Positions 63,576 to 64,000 of a stretch of DNA of 64,000 nucleotides are shown here, one piece after another. The DNA is from Notamacropus eugenii (lineage: Eukaryota > Chordata > Mammalia > Diprotodontia > Macropodidae). The notes under the pieces were generated by a model. That model saw only the letters and a program-made list of their open reading frames with translations, made no database searches and was not told the origin of the DNA. Both the position numbers and the translations under genes were made by a program. Each line of letters begins with the position of its first letter. Position 1 is the stretch's first letter. The stretch is from positions 70,228,412-70,292,411 of the forward strand of contig NC_092879.1 of the NCBI RefSeq assembly GCF_028372415.1, read 5' to 3'.

Positions 63576-64000
63576 AAAGACCAAGAACACTAACTAGCCC
63601 TAGTTTTCAACATAAGAGATATCCCCTCTGGGGAAGGGGGTCATTTTCAGAGGTAAAGCATGGTTCCAATGTCTAAGGAAGGAATCAAAAGAGGGAATGT
63701 ACTTCAAAATTCTTGGTAATTCCACCAACTTCTCTGAGCTATGAGCCATTTGCCTGAGCATCCATAAGTGAATATGAACCCAAACTGGGGTAGAAATACA
63801 CCACACCAAGAATCCACCAGTAGCTGTTACAGAGCAATGAATTCATGGCTGCTGGAAGGTCAAGAGTGAAAAAGCAAACAGCAGACTATGACAAGCCAGC
63901 TATACAGAATGGCATTCAGGGAAGTATACAGAGCTTGCAATAAAAGACTTCATTTATCAAGACATCTCCTAGAGCTATCTTCATGTCAAAACAGAAAGGT

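Larger units (their letters stand above)
51822..64000 (-). other. CD99L2: CD99L2 intron sequence (5' limit outside window)
   Basis: No upstream CD99L2 exon was recognised, so this is probably one large intron continuing past the edge. It contains the nested ORF1-only L1 elements, an antisense L1 ORF2 remnant, an internally deleted relative, an L3 fragment and an L2 fragment. The 60.99-61.98 kb part is largely unique and holds two CTCF-like motifs. The 63.6-64.0 kb part is featureless to me. Confidence 0.65.

Overview
This is vertebrate nuclear DNA, most likely from a marsupial. Real coding sequence is sparse, split into short exons, and surrounded by dense old and young retroelements. The marsupial call rests on repeats: tRNA-derived CORE-SINEs of the MAR1/WSINE/MIR type, a distinctive L1 lineage with ORF1-only (HAL1-like) derivatives, and many old L2, L3/CR1 and RTE copies. 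I cannot name the species.

Two genes are present, facing each other. The plus strand carries the last two coding exons of MTMR1, a myotubularin phosphatase (8047-8223 and 15845-16009), followed by a 3'UTR of about 2.5 kb. The minus strand carries the last five coding exons of CD99L2, a CD99-family membrane glycoprotein. In transcript order they are 51759-51821, 36887-36925, 35040-35159, 24443-24508 and 23898-23962. All splice junctions and phases fit: CD99L2 introns are phase 1, and the MTMR1 introns flanking both exons are phase 0. In human these genes are convergent neighbours in Xq28, so the window probably lies in the conserved part of the marsupial X.

Layout: 1-8046 MTMR1 intron; 8224-15844 last MTMR1 intron; 16010 to about 18.6 kb MTMR1 3'UTR; about 18.6-22.35 kb intergenic; about 22.35-23.9 kb CD99L2 3'UTR; the rest is CD99L2 introns. 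The 5' exons of both genes lie outside the window.

The most interesting material is a set of L1-derived elements at 52-62.5 kb. An ORF1-only element with an intact 366-codon ORF1 (53260-55978) sits inside an older, broken element of the same design (52126-57774). Both have target-site duplications and neither has any ORF2. A third relative (61983-62513) has lost ORF1 too: its 5' leader is joined directly to its 3'UTR, yet it still has a 17-bp target-site duplication. Other points of interest are a 27-bp exact copy of MTMR1 exon sequence in the intergenic gap, a 51-bp exon-like block, and a pair of CTCF-like motifs near the right edge.
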